A DNA stretch of 64,000 bases from Aldehydirespirator sp965221185 (lineage in GTDB: Bacteria; Actinomycetota; Acidimicrobiia; Acidimicrobiales; Aldehydirespiratoraceae). The stretch is from positions 62,001-126,000 of the forward strand of contig OZ244866.1 in the NCBI GenBank assembly GCA_965221185.1, written 5' to 3'. The notes beneath the pieces are model-generated. The model saw nothing but the letters and a program-made list of their open reading frames with translations, was not told the origin of the DNA and searched no databases. This document shows positions 32,885-41,414 of the stretch, piece by piece (positions within the stretch are counted from its first letter, which is position 1; each line of letters starts with the position of its first letter). A program made the position numbers and the translations under genes.

Positions 32885-33916
32885 CTACAGCTCCACGTAG
32901 GCGGGCACGCCCCTGGGCGCGTCGGGGTTGAGGCCCTTGGCTATGCCGCGCCGCAGGCCCGCGAGCTGGGCGATGACCAGCCGGGCGATCGAGGCGGCAT
33001 GCCCGGAGGCGGCCCGGGGGGTCTCGATCGTGCAGCGCGGGTCGGGCCCGACCGTGGCGACGTAGGCGCCGCAGGCCTCGATGTCGGCGGCGACGGCCAT
33101 CTCGCGGGGCAGGCCGGACCCGCAGAGCACCAGGGCGGCGCTGTGCGCGTCCACGAGCGAGATCGGGCCGTGGCGGAAGTCGAGCACCGGGGAGGCCTCG
33201 CAGAATGTGCTCGACATCTCCTTGAGCTTCAGGGCGCCCTCGCAGGCCAGCCCGTAGTCGAGCCCGCTGCCCAGGACGTAGATCGCCTCGAGGGACGGAT
33301 CCGCGAGCCGCTCGATCACCGCCGCGGCCTCCGACATGAGTGCCTCGCCCATCTCGTCGACGCCTCCGAACACGGCCTCGGCGTCGCGGCCGGCCGCGCT
33401 GAGCTGAGCGGCCAGGGCCGCCAGGATCATGCTTGTGAAGGACCTCGTCTGGACCACGGACTCCTCGGCGGCGAACTCGACGCAGACAGCATCGTCGGAT
33501 ATCTCGCTCAGGCGGCTGGACGGGCTGGCCGTGACCGCGATGACCGTCGAGCCCGCCCTCTTGGCTCGAAGGCAGGCCTGGACCGTCTCGGTGGTCTCCC
33601 CCGACCGGGAGATGGCGACCACCGTCTCGGCCCAGAGGGCGTCTGCGCCCGCGGCCAGCCAGACCTCCGAGGCCGCCTCGGCCCACGCACCGGTGGGGAG
33701 GCTCTGGCGGTGCGCGGAGGCCAGCGCCCGGGCGAGGTGGGCCGTCGATCCGCATCCGGTGTACAGGGTCGTTCCGGCGGCCAGGCGCTCCTGGAGGCGG
33801 GCCGCGGCCGTCCCCGCCTCCACTGCCTTGGGCCACAGCCGGGGCTGGGACGCGATCTCTGCCGCGGTGACGGCCCCGGGTTCGCCGCGGCGGGCCGGAG
33901 CTTGCGGCGCGGTCAT
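32885..33916 (-). CDS. SIS-domain amino-sugar-phosphate isomerase/deaminase (AgaS/GlmS-C-like)
   Basis: A 343-residue protein with two SIS domains. Features are TLYTGCGSTAHLARALASA, VVAISRSGETTETVQACLRA, VIAVTASPSSRLSEISD, YVLGSGLDYGLACEGALKLK, EMSSTFCEASPVLDFRHGP, and the C-terminal GLNPDAPRG often seen in AgaS/GlmS-like proteins. The glutaminase domain of GlmS is absent. AgaS-type members deaminate and isomerise galactosamine-6-phosphate to tagatose-6-phosphate; others act on glucosamine-6-phosphate or fructosamine compounds. ATG 33916 overlaps the DeoR stop (ATGA). The assignment to galactosamine depends on the neighbouring kinase, deacetylase and PfkB genes. Confidence 0.8.
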   Translation of the reverse strand: MTAPQAPARRGEPGAVTAAEIASQPRLWPKAVEAGTAAARLQERLAAGTTLYTGCGSTAHLARALASAHRQSLPTGAWAEAASEVWLAAGADALWAETVVAISRSGETTETVQACLRAKRAGSTVIAVTASPSSRLSEISDDAVCVEFAAEESVVQTRSFTSMILAALAAQLSAAGRDAEAVFGGVDEMGEALMSEAAAVIERLADPSLEAIYVLGSGLDYGLACEGALKLKEMSSTFCEASPVLDFRHGPISLVDAHSAALVLCGSGLPREMAVAADIEACGAYVATVGPDPRCTIETPRAASGHAASIARLVIAQLAGLRRGIAKGLNPDAPRGVPAYVEL

Positions 33917-34686
33917 GCCGCGCTCGTCTGGGCGCGCGGGGGCGCGACGGCGATGCCGAGCGCTTCGAGCCGCCCGAGCTCTTCGTTGTCGCGGCCGGCG
34001 TCGGTGATGAGCAGGTCGGCCGCGGTCGCCGGCCCGACCGGGATGGGAGCGACTCGGCCGAGCTTGTGGGCCTCGGCCACCACCACCAGCCTCGGGGCCA
34101 ACTCCACCACCACCCGGTCGGTGCCGGCCTCGGGAGCGAACGTGTTCGAGATGCCCGAGTCGGCCGAGATGCCCTGGACGCTGATGAAGGCCGCCTCGAA
34201 GGGCATCTGGCGCAGCGTGTTCTCCGCGATCGGGCCGATGAGCGACATCTCGCCCTTGCGGAACGCCCCGCCCGTCATCACGATGTTGATGCCCGGTGCG
34301 GCCGCCAACTCGGATGCGACGTTGTGGGCGTTGGTGATGACGGTCAGCTCGTGGCTGCCCACGAGGCACTCCGCCAGGCAGGCCATGGTGGAGCCGCTGC
34401 CGATGAAGATCGTCGCGCCGGCGTAGATCTCCTCTGTCGCCCGCCTCGCGAGCGCCATCTTGGGCGCGGCGTTCTCGCGGCGGCGTGCGATCACCGGCGG
34501 CTCGGAGTCGTCGCTGAAGCTGACCCCGCCGTGCATCCGCTCCAGACCCGACGCGCCGCTGAGCTCCCGGAGGTCCCGCCGTATGGTGGCGTCGCTGACG
34601 TCGAGGCGCTCGGAGAGCTGCCTCACAGTCATCTGGCCGTGCTCGCGCAGGAGGTCCTGCAGCGCCTTCTGGCGCACGCCCTTCAT
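33913..34686 (-). CDS. DeoR-family transcriptional regulator
   Basis: A 257-residue DeoR/GlpR-type repressor. The N-terminal helix-turn-helix is QMTVRQLSERLDVSDATIRR with DLRELSG and the RMHGGV segment. The sensor domain has the phosphosugar-binding IFIGSGSTM, VITNAHNVASEL, VMTGGAFRKGEMSLIG and a C-terminal LLITDAG. Effectors in this family are phosphorylated sugars. It overlaps its neighbours by 4 bp on both sides and so is made with the transporter. By analogy with AgaR it probably represses the surrounding amino-sugar genes; the site is not proven. Confidence 0.9.
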   Translation of the reverse strand: MKGVRQKALQDLLREHGQMTVRQLSERLDVSDATIRRDLRELSGASGLERMHGGVSFSDDSEPPVIARRRENAAPKMALARRATEEIYAGATIFIGSGSTMACLAECLVGSHELTVITNAHNVASELAAAPGINIVMTGGAFRKGEMSLIGPIAENTLRQMPFEAAFISVQGISADSGISNTFAPEAGTDRVVVELAPRLVVVAEAHKLGRVAPIPVGPATAADLLITDAGRDNEELGRLEALGIAVAPPRAQTSAA

Positions 34687-35990
34687 TGTCGGCTCCGATG
34701 CCGGTCCGATCCTGCCAGCAGTGTTAGCAGCTCTCTCGGGTCGAGGACCTCCCGCCGCAGGCGCGATTCCTCTGCGGCGAAGGCCACCCGGTGGCTGCGG
34801 AGCGCCTCGGTGAACGCGGCCGCCCCGGCCTCGGTGGGGCCGGCGATCTCGCCCAGGAAGGCGTCGATAAGGGCGCCGTCGCCGCCGGCGTGGCCCGCGT
34901 TGATCCCCGGGGCCGAGAAGGCGGAGGAATCGAAGCCGGAGGAGTAGAAGCGCCTGCGGCGGTTGCGGAACGAGTAGATCTCCACCCCGCTCTCCGTGAC
35001 GGTGGCCTCACCCTCGGTTCCGGCGATCACGGAGTGGCGGCCGCGCGACTCGGTGAACGCGGTCACCGTGATCGAGGCGGTCCGGCCTCCGCTGAAGAGC
35101 AGGGACGCGACTTGGGTGTCGATGACGTCATTGTCGCAGTTGTAGACGCACTGACCGAATCTGGTGTGCTCCAGCGCATGCTGGACTGCGGCCACGGTCG
35201 CATCTTCGGCGATGGTCGACACCGGATGGGAGAAGTCGCCCGCATTCGCCATGTCGAGATAGATGGACCTCGCGTCGTATACGCAGTCCACGCCGCAGTC
35301 GATGCAGCGGTCGGCGGCGCCGTCGGGCCGAAGCTCCGACCGGAAGTGGTTCAGAGCGCCGAACGACGACACCGCCACGCACTCCGACCCGATCAGGTGC
35401 ATGACCCAGTCCACGTCGTGGCAGGCCTTGCTCACCATGAAGGGCGCAGCAACAGAGGTGGACCGCCAGTTGCCCCGCGTGAAGGAGTGGGCGAAATGCC
35501 AGAACCCGACCGGCTCCAGGTGGTGGATGTTGACGATCTCGCCGACCGCTCCCTCCGCGATCAGGCTGCGAAGCACGCGGGTGTAGGGCGCGTAGCGCAG
35601 CACGTGGGCGACGAGGATGGGCGGCGCGCCCTCCGCCAGCCCGTCCCGCAGCCGGACGCACTCGGCCCATGTGGGGCCGATCGGCTTCTCGAGGAGCATC
35701 GGCACGCCGAGCGGCGCGAATCGCAGCGCCGGGTCCACGTGCAGGTCGTCCATGGTGGCGATCACCACGCCGTCGACCTGTCCCGGCGCCAGATCGAGGC
35801 AGTCCCAGCTCGGGCTGCGCCGGTTGGCCGGTATGCCGAAACGGTCTCCGAAGCGGGCGCGCCGGCCGTCGTCGGGCTCGGCCACCGCCACGATCTCAGC
35901 GCCCGAGGAGGCCGCCAGCGACGCATAGGTCTGGCCCCGGTTGCCGGCGCCGATGACAGCGAGACGGGGTGTGCTCGGGCGGCTGCTCAT
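34683..35990 (-). CDS. Gfo/Idh/MocA-family oxidoreductase
   Basis: A 435-residue NAD(P)-dependent oxidoreductase. The N-terminal Rossmann fold has LAVIGAGNRGQTYASLAA, VDGVVIATMDDLH and the MLLEKPIGPTW motif. The substrate domain has SKACHDVDWVMHLIGS, with the conserved HD. A Cys-bearing loop (CIDCGVDCVYDA) may bind a metal and is seen in part of this family. ATG 35990 and the stop both overlap neighbouring genes by 4 bp. The sugar oxidised or epimerised is unknown; it is encoded inside the transporter operon, so it probably acts on the imported sugar. Confidence 0.85.
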   Translation of the reverse strand: MSSRPSTPRLAVIGAGNRGQTYASLAASSGAEIVAVAEPDDGRRARFGDRFGIPANRRSPSWDCLDLAPGQVDGVVIATMDDLHVDPALRFAPLGVPMLLEKPIGPTWAECVRLRDGLAEGAPPILVAHVLRYAPYTRVLRSLIAEGAVGEIVNIHHLEPVGFWHFAHSFTRGNWRSTSVAAPFMVSKACHDVDWVMHLIGSECVAVSSFGALNHFRSELRPDGAADRCIDCGVDCVYDARSIYLDMANAGDFSHPVSTIAEDATVAAVQHALEHTRFGQCVYNCDNDVIDTQVASLLFSGGRTASITVTAFTESRGRHSVIAGTEGEATVTESGVEIYSFRNRRRRFYSSGFDSSAFSAPGINAGHAGGDGALIDAFLGEIAGPTEAGAAAFTEALRSHRVAFAAEESRLRREVLDPRELLTLLAGSDRHRSRQ

Positions 35991-36877
35991 CCCTTCAGCC
36001 CCGTCAAAGTTATGCCGCGGATCAGGTGCTTCTGGGCGATGGCGAAGCCGATCAGCAGGGGCACGGTCGCCGTCGTGGCGGCCGCCATTACCAACCCCCA
36101 CTCCTGTAGGTAGTCGGACTGGAACAGGTAGATCCCGACGCTGACGACCCTCCGCTCGTTGCCGGTGGCCGCCACCAGCGACCAGAAGAACTCGTTCCAT
36201 GAGTACAGCACCACCAGCAGGCCGAAGGCGGCGATGTGGGCCCGGGCCGCAGGCAGGCCGACGTGCCAGAAGACCCGCCACGGCCGGCAGCCGTCCAGCT
36301 TGGCCGCGTCGATGAGGTCCTTTGGGAGCGTCAGGAAGAACTGCCTGAACAGGAACACGCCGAACGCCGACCAGATGGTCGGCACGACCAGCCCGGTGTA
36401 GGTGTTGATCCAGCCGAGCTTGCGGATGATCACGAAGTTGGGGACGACCGTCACCGTGGGGGGGATCATCAGGATCACCAGCACGGCTGCGAACAGCAGC
36501 GCTCGGCCTCTGAACCTGAAGCGGGCGAAGGCGTAGCCCGCGGTGGCGGCCAGCACCAGCTGGCCCACCAGGCGCATGACCGTCACCACGACGGTGTTCC
36601 AGTAGAAGGTGGCGAAGGGCACCCGCTCGAACACCTCGGTGTAGTTCTCCCAGCGGAAATCTTGGGGGATCAGGTTGAGGCCCGCCCTCAGGTACTCCGT
36701 AGACCCCTTCAGCGAGGTGGAGATCATCCACAGGAAGGGCAGCACATAGACCGCCCCCAGCACGATCAGAACTGCGTGCAGCAGCAGCGGCGGGCCGTAG
36801 GTCCTGATCGGCTGGGGCAGGCGCGACCCGCGGCGGCGGACGGCCTGCGACGGCCGCGGGGCGCGGGCGGCGGTCAT
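35987..36877 (-). CDS. Carbohydrate ABC transporter permease (MalG/UgpE type)
   Basis: A 296-residue inner-membrane permease with about six membrane segments. The first is LLLHAVLIVLGAVYVLPFLW. The CUT1 MalG-type segment MISTSLKGSTEY follows. The coupling EAA loop is DAAKLDGCRPWRVFWHVGLP. It ends in HLIRGITLTGLKG, a hallmark of this family. ATG 36877 overlaps the upstream permease stop (ATGA). It pairs with the MalF-like permease and the UgpC-like ATPase. Confidence 0.92.
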   Translation of the reverse strand: MTAARAPRPSQAVRRRGSRLPQPIRTYGPPLLLHAVLIVLGAVYVLPFLWMISTSLKGSTEYLRAGLNLIPQDFRWENYTEVFERVPFATFYWNTVVVTVMRLVGQLVLAATAGYAFARFRFRGRALLFAAVLVILMIPPTVTVVPNFVIIRKLGWINTYTGLVVPTIWSAFGVFLFRQFFLTLPKDLIDAAKLDGCRPWRVFWHVGLPAARAHIAAFGLLVVLYSWNEFFWSLVAATGNERRVVSVGIYLFQSDYLQEWGLVMAAATTATVPLLIGFAIAQKHLIRGITLTGLKG

Positions 36878-37833
36878 TCGTAGTGAACCCATCGTCTCTG
36901 CATCCAGAACTGGATGGCGGTGAATGCCATGATCACCGCCAGCAACAGCAGCGAGGCCGCGGAGGCCCTGCCCATCTTGAGGCTCCCGAAAGCGTCCTGG
37001 TAGATCTCGAACACCACCGTGCGGGTGGAGCCCAGCGGCCCCCCGGTGGGTGTGAGGACGATCACCGCGTCGAACGTCTGGAACGCGGCGATCGATCCCG
37101 TGACCGCCACGAAGAATATGGACGGCGACACGAGGGGCAGGGTGACGTGGCGGAAGCGCTGCCAGGCTGTCGCCCCGTCCACGGTCGCCGCGTCGTAGTA
37201 CACCTGCGGGATGTTCTGAAGGCCGGCCAGGATAATGAGCAGGAACAGGCCGCTCTGGCGCCAGATCTCCATGGCCATCACCGCCCACAGCGCGGTGCCC
37301 GGCCTCGACAGCCATTCCACTCTGTCCATGCCGAGCGGGGACAGGACCTGCTCGATGAATCCCAGCTCGGGCGCGTACAGCCACCGCCAGACGATGGCAG
37401 AGGCCACCGGCATGGTGACCAGCGGCAGGAAGAAGACGAGCCGGTAGACGCCCCGGAACCTGATCTTCGAGTTCAGCGCCAGGGCCAGGCCCAGAACGAG
37501 CACGATCGTGAGCGGAACGCCCACCAGCGTCAGCTTGGCGGTGTTCCACAGCGCCTTGCGGAAAACCTCGTCGCCCAGAAGGTAGCGGTAGTTCTCGAGG
37601 CCCAGCCACTTGGGGGGCTTGAGCAGGTTGTAGCGGGTGAAGCTGAAGTAGGACGCCGCCGTGAAGGCGATGTAGTAGAAGACCGCGATCCCCACGATGA
37701 AGGGCGCGATGAAGTTGAAGGCCCAGATGCGCTCGCCCCGGGCGGCGGCCTCGCGGCGCCGCTTGGAACCAGGGCGCCGCCCAGAGGCCGCAGCCGGCTC
37801 CAGCTTGGGGGATGCTTCGGTGGCGCTGCTCAT
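36874..37833 (-). CDS. Carbohydrate ABC transporter permease (MalF/UgpA type)
   Basis: A 319-residue permease. A basic N-terminus precedes the first membrane segment (FNFIAPFIVGIAVFYYIAF); SYFSFTRYNLLKPPKWLGLE follows. The EAA coupling loop is YDAATVDGATAWQRFRHVTL. The protein ends IQFWMQRRWVHYE, typical of MalF-like permeases. It forms the heteromeric membrane channel with the next gene. It is separated from the binding-protein gene by about 157 bp containing a strong hairpin. Confidence 0.92.
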   Translation of the reverse strand: MSSATEASPKLEPAAASGRRPGSKRRREAAARGERIWAFNFIAPFIVGIAVFYYIAFTAASYFSFTRYNLLKPPKWLGLENYRYLLGDEVFRKALWNTAKLTLVGVPLTIVLVLGLALALNSKIRFRGVYRLVFFLPLVTMPVASAIVWRWLYAPELGFIEQVLSPLGMDRVEWLSRPGTALWAVMAMEIWRQSGLFLLIILAGLQNIPQVYYDAATVDGATAWQRFRHVTLPLVSPSIFFVAVTGSIAAFQTFDAVIVLTPTGGPLGSTRTVVFEIYQDAFGSLKMGRASAASLLLLAVIMAFTAIQFWMQRRWVHYE

Positions 37834-37906
37834 ATCTCGGGTCGCCTCGCGGTGTTCGCGGACTCGTCTAGATGACGGCTGCCGGCAGCAGGGATGATAC
37901 GCGGGG

Positions 37907-37958
37907 CGGCGCGGGCCCGGGCCGGACTGTCGAGGGGGATCCGGCCCGGGCCGCGCCG
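37907..37958 (-). terminator. Strong intercistronic hairpin after the binding-protein gene
   Basis: Arms 37907-37926 and 37940-37958 pair over 19 bp with one bulged base around a 13-nt loop. There is no U-tract, so it more likely attenuates read-through or protects the binding-protein mRNA 3' end. This would give a higher level of binding protein than of permeases. Confidence 0.6.
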
Positions 37959-37990
37959 ACCCTGTTGGCTGCGGCCGTCTGGAGGTAGGG

Positions 37991-39382
37991 CTAGGCGAAC
38001 CTGTTGTCGGCGATGTGCCGGTCCGAGAGGGCCGCGATCTCGTCGCAGGCCTCCGGGAAGGTGTAGTTGCCGCGGAACGTGTCCTGGAGCGCGGGGCGGG
38101 CCGCCTCCCAGTACCACGTGAACGGTGCGACCCCAGTCGGGAACGGCTCGGCGTACTCGACCTCGTCCAGCAGCACCTGCACGTTCATCTCGTCGCCGAA
38201 GCCCTTGAGCCACACCTGCTCGGTCCCGGCGTAGGCCGGGATCACCGCGCCCGTCTCGGCCTGGATCAGGTGGGCCTCCTCGGTGGCCAGGAACTTCAGG
38301 AACTCCCACGCCTCCTCGGGGTGGTCGGTGTCCGACAGGATCGCCCACACCAGCCCGTGGATGGTGTTGGAGCGCTCCTTGCCGGAGGGGAGCGGCGCAA
38401 CGTCGATGTCGAACTCGGAGTCGGCGTAGCCGCGGGCCGACCAGGAGCCGTCATAGGTCATCGCGATCCGTCCCGAGCCGAACAGGCCCCAATGATGCGA
38501 CGCATCCTGGGTTGCCTGGTCGGGTGCGGTGCCGTCGGTGTGGAAGCTGTAGAGGAACTGGAGCGCCTCGCACGCCGCGGGCTCGCCGAACAGGGTCTGG
38601 GACCCGTCCGGGGAGAGAACGTCGCCGCCGTTCTGGCGGATCAGGTTCAGCTCGAACTCCTGGATCAGGGCGGGCGCTGCAAAGCCCCACACGTCGTCGG
38701 TGGTGAGCGCGGCGGCCGCCGCCTTCAGGTCGTCCCAGGTCCAGGTGGCGTCTGGATAGTCCAGCCCGGCCGCGTCGAACAGGTCGGTTCGGTAATACAG
38801 GCCGATGGTGTCGTAGTCCTTGGGGATGCCGTAGAGCTGGCCGTCCAGAGTGTAGGACTCGATCAGCGCGGCAGGGAAGGGCGACAGATCCACGCCGTCG
38901 CGCTCCACGAGGTCGCCGATCGGCAGCAGGGCGTCGTTCAGCGCCAGATCCGGATAGTTCGGCACGTTCGTCCAGATGATGTCGGGCGGGTCGCCCCCGG
39001 CGATCTGCGTCTTGACGATAGGCAGGAAGTCCTTGGGGATCACCTCGACCTCGATCGAGATGTGCGGGAAGTCCTCCCGGAAGGCCTCGATCATCTTCTC
39101 GTGGGTCTCGGCTTGTGCTTCGTTCCAGATCGCGAGCCGGAGCTCGACCTCCTCCATCTCCTCCATGGGCTCGGCGGGCGCTTCGGGCTCGGGTTCGGCG
39201 GGCGCTTCGGGTTCGGGTTCGGTAGGCGTTTCGGGTTCGCTGGGCGCTTCGGGTTCGGCGGGCGCTTCGGGCGCTGCGGTGTCCGGCGCTGCGTCGTCGT
39301 CGCCGCCGCAGGCTGCGGCCAGGAGCGCGAAGGCGAGCAGCAGCCCAACTGCGGCCCGGATTCTCGTTGTCTTGGTTGTCAT
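37991..39382 (-). CDS. Sugar ABC transporter substrate-binding lipoprotein
   Basis: A 463-residue extracellular solute-binding protein (family 1). The N-terminus is a lipoprotein signal: Thr/Arg-rich start, hydrophobic LLLAFALLAAAC lipobox, then GGDDD. An acidic Pro/Glu linker with PEAPAEP repeats precedes the mature domain. Binding-domain features include LRLAIWNEAQAETHEKMIEA, DPPDIIWTNVPNYPDL, QLYGIPKDYDTIGLYYRTDL, WDDLKAAAAAL and FGSGRIAMTYDGSW. ATG 39382 follows AAGGAGGGAAC. It is the first gene of the import operon and probably delivers an amino sugar or oligosaccharide to the permease. Confidence 0.92.
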   Translation of the reverse strand: MTTKTTRIRAAVGLLLAFALLAAACGGDDDAAPDTAAPEAPAEPEAPSEPETPTEPEPEAPAEPEPEAPAEPMEEMEEVELRLAIWNEAQAETHEKMIEAFREDFPHISIEVEVIPKDFLPIVKTQIAGGDPPDIIWTNVPNYPDLALNDALLPIGDLVERDGVDLSPFPAALIESYTLDGQLYGIPKDYDTIGLYYRTDLFDAAGLDYPDATWTWDDLKAAAAALTTDDVWGFAAPALIQEFELNLIRQNGGDVLSPDGSQTLFGEPAACEALQFLYSFHTDGTAPDQATQDASHHWGLFGSGRIAMTYDGSWSARGYADSEFDIDVAPLPSGKERSNTIHGLVWAILSDTDHPEEAWEFLKFLATEEAHLIQAETGAVIPAYAGTEQVWLKGFGDEMNVQVLLDEVEYAEPFPTGVAPFTWYWEAARPALQDTFRGNYTFPEACDEIAALSDRHIADNRFA

Positions 39383-39385
39383 GTT

Positions 39386-39418
39386 CCCTCCTTGGGGTCG
39401 CGGCTCCCCTCCTTGGGG
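39386..39418 (-). promoter_or_regulatory. Duplicated ribosome-site region upstream of the binding protein
   Basis: CCCTCCTTGGGG occurs at 39386-39397 and 39407-39418, so the leader holds two tandem AAGGAGG sites 21 bp apart. The proximal one serves ATG 39382; the distal copy has no start nearby. Confidence 0.65.
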
Positions 39419-39673
39419 ATCGCTGCGCCGACGACAGTAGCCGTAATGAGCAGAGATGCGCAAGAACAATCAGATATACGCAGCCCCAACCACCCGACCT
39501 GCCAGCCGCCGACGGCGCCTCGGCTGGCGGAATGATCGTCGGCGACATCCCCCCAGCCGCTTTCCTGTCAGTTCTGAGGCTGGCATCGCAGGCTGGGTAT
39601 TTCTGGGACAATATACCGCGCAAATATTGCATCAATCCGCGCGCAAACGTAGTATTCGTAGCGGCTGGGAGCT

Positions 39674-40915
39674 ATGTTCGAAGCTGTGGGCAGCTATCGC
39701 CGTCGTCTCGTCGACCCCCTGCTGTCAGAGTTGCTTCTCGAGCTGCCCGCGCTGATGCTCGTCGGCCCGCGGGCAACCGGCAAGACCACAACGGCCATGA
39801 GACACGCCCAAACGGTGGTGCAGCTTGATCGGGAGGCCGAGGCGGCTGCATTCCACGCCGACCCCGATGCTGCGCTACGAGGACTAGCCGAACCGGTGCT
39901 GCTCGATGAGTGGCAGTCGGTACCCCGCGTGCTCGGCGCGGTCAAACGCGCGGTGGACGAGGCTCGCTCGCCGGGCAGGTATCTGCTGACAGGTTCGGTG
40001 CGCGCCGACATCGATGCGAGCACCTGGCCCGGAACCGGGAGGGTGGTCCGCTTGAGCGTGTATCCGCTCACCGTGTCTGAACAGCTCGGATCGCAAACCC
40101 GCCCCCTGGTAGATCGGGTACTGGCCGGAGAAGAACTGCGGCCTGCCGCATCGACTCCGGACCTTCGGGGCTACGTCGAACTGGCCCTGCGAGGCGGTTT
40201 TCCCGAGCCGGCTCTGGAGCTGTCCGACACTGGGCGAAAACGCTGGCTCGACAGCTACATTGCGTACATCGTTACCCGCGACGCCCTCGGTGTGGAACCG
40301 GGACGGGATCCAGTGCGGCTCTCGCGCTATTTCGAAGCCTATTCCCTCAATTCTGCTGGCGTTCCCAGCGACAAGACGGTCTACGACACCGCCGGCGTCG
40401 ACAGTCGCACCGCCCGGGCCTATCGACAACTCCTCCAGAACTTGCTGGTCATCGACGAGCTGCCGGCCTGGACGTCCAACCGCCTTTCCCGCTTGGTGAA
40501 GGCCCCGAAGCGCTTTCTGATCGATCCGGCGTTGTTGGGATCGGTTACCGGCGCTGATGCCACCGCAGCGATGCGCGACGGGGACTTGCTTGGCAGACTG
40601 ATCGAAACGTTCGCGGTCGCTCAGCTGCGCGCCGAGATGCAGAAAGCAGAAGCAAGCGCTCGCCTCTATCATCTACGAGATCGGCAAGGTCGCCACGAGA
40701 TCGATGTCATTGTCGAAATCGGTGGGCGGAAGCTGTTAGCCATTGAAATCAAAGCTACGAGCGCGCCGCGGGTCTCTGATGCTCGACATCTTCAATGGCT
40801 CCGAGACGCGGTGGGCGACCAGTACCTCACGGGCATCGTGCTTCATACCGGTCCCCGGAGTTTCTCATTGGCTGACGGCATCATGGCGGTGCCGATCAGC
40901 ACTCTCTGGAGTTGA
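39674..40915 (+). CDS. ATP-binding protein (AAA_14/DUF4143)
   Basis: A 413-residue ATPase. The P-loop is LMLVGPRATGKTTTAMRHAQ, Walker B is EPVLLDEWQSVP, and sensor residues lie in GRYLLTGSVRAD. The C-terminal DUF4143 part has KRFLIDPALLGSV, GDLLGRLIETFAVAQL, then HEIDVIVEIGGRKLLAIEIK, a PD-(D/E)xK nuclease-like motif (D..E-x-K). Proteins of this type are common mobile or defence-like ATPases of unproven role. It is transcribed divergently from the transporter operon; ATG 39674 lies just after an AT-rich stretch suited to a promoter. Confidence 0.85.
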   Translation: MFEAVGSYRRRLVDPLLSELLLELPALMLVGPRATGKTTTAMRHAQTVVQLDREAEAAAFHADPDAALRGLAEPVLLDEWQSVPRVLGAVKRAVDEARSPGRYLLTGSVRADIDASTWPGTGRVVRLSVYPLTVSEQLGSQTRPLVDRVLAGEELRPAASTPDLRGYVELALRGGFPEPALELSDTGRKRWLDSYIAYIVTRDALGVEPGRDPVRLSRYFEAYSLNSAGVPSDKTVYDTAGVDSRTARAYRQLLQNLLVIDELPAWTSNRLSRLVKAPKRFLIDPALLGSVTGADATAAMRDGDLLGRLIETFAVAQLRAEMQKAEASARLYHLRDRQGRHEIDVIVEIGGRKLLAIEIKATSAPRVSDARHLQWLRDAVGDQYLTGIVLHTGPRSFSLADGIMAVPISTLWS

Positions 40916-41414
40916 GGGCGACCGCCGAGCTGCTCGTGCCGCTGGCCGCCGCCGGTGGGGGAACTAGGGCTGAAGTCTCCGTCGGGGTGATATCACGCGG
41001 ACCGTCCGAGAGCGCGTGAAACCTCTCGTGCCATGGTGGGCATATTGAGGTAGAGCCGGATTGGACCCCAGGAGAAGGACGAATGAGGGGAGACTGATCA
41101 TGTGCACTCCGAGAAGGTCGCTGCGGTGCTGCTGCGTCTTGGCGGCCTGGGCGGCAATGAGCTGCTGAGGTTGCCCGCCGGCGTGTTCGATGAGCTGTCA
41201 CCCGACAACAGCCACCCACACTCGCCGCTTGACAAGAGAGCGTCCGGCAGACCCGGTTCGCCCAGCGCGGACCGTGGGAGGATGGCAATTCCCGTGGACA
41301 ACGTGCTGGGAGCAGCACGGCGAAGACAGGGCTGACGGCTCGAATGACAGGGGCATCTACTGCACCAGATGACCCCTGACGCCATGTCTCGAGCCCCCGG
41401 CGGTGGGTGCGGGT
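40916..41414. other. Intergenic region with leucine-rich-repeat relic
   Basis: About 500 bp with no intact gene. The only recognisable content is a short leucine-rich-repeat remnant at 41102-41209. Confidence 0.4.
41102..41209 (+). pseudogene. Leucine-rich-repeat protein remnant
   Basis: The reading LRLGGLGGNELLRLPAGVFD followed by ELSPDN matches one bacterial leucine-rich-repeat unit (LPAGVFDxLxxL). Nothing of the rest remains. Confidence 0.35.

Noticed and set aside
31691..34426. A 911-codon plus-strand frame opposite the ABC ATPase, SIS and DeoR genes
   Set aside because: Antisense to three unambiguous genes and without domain features.
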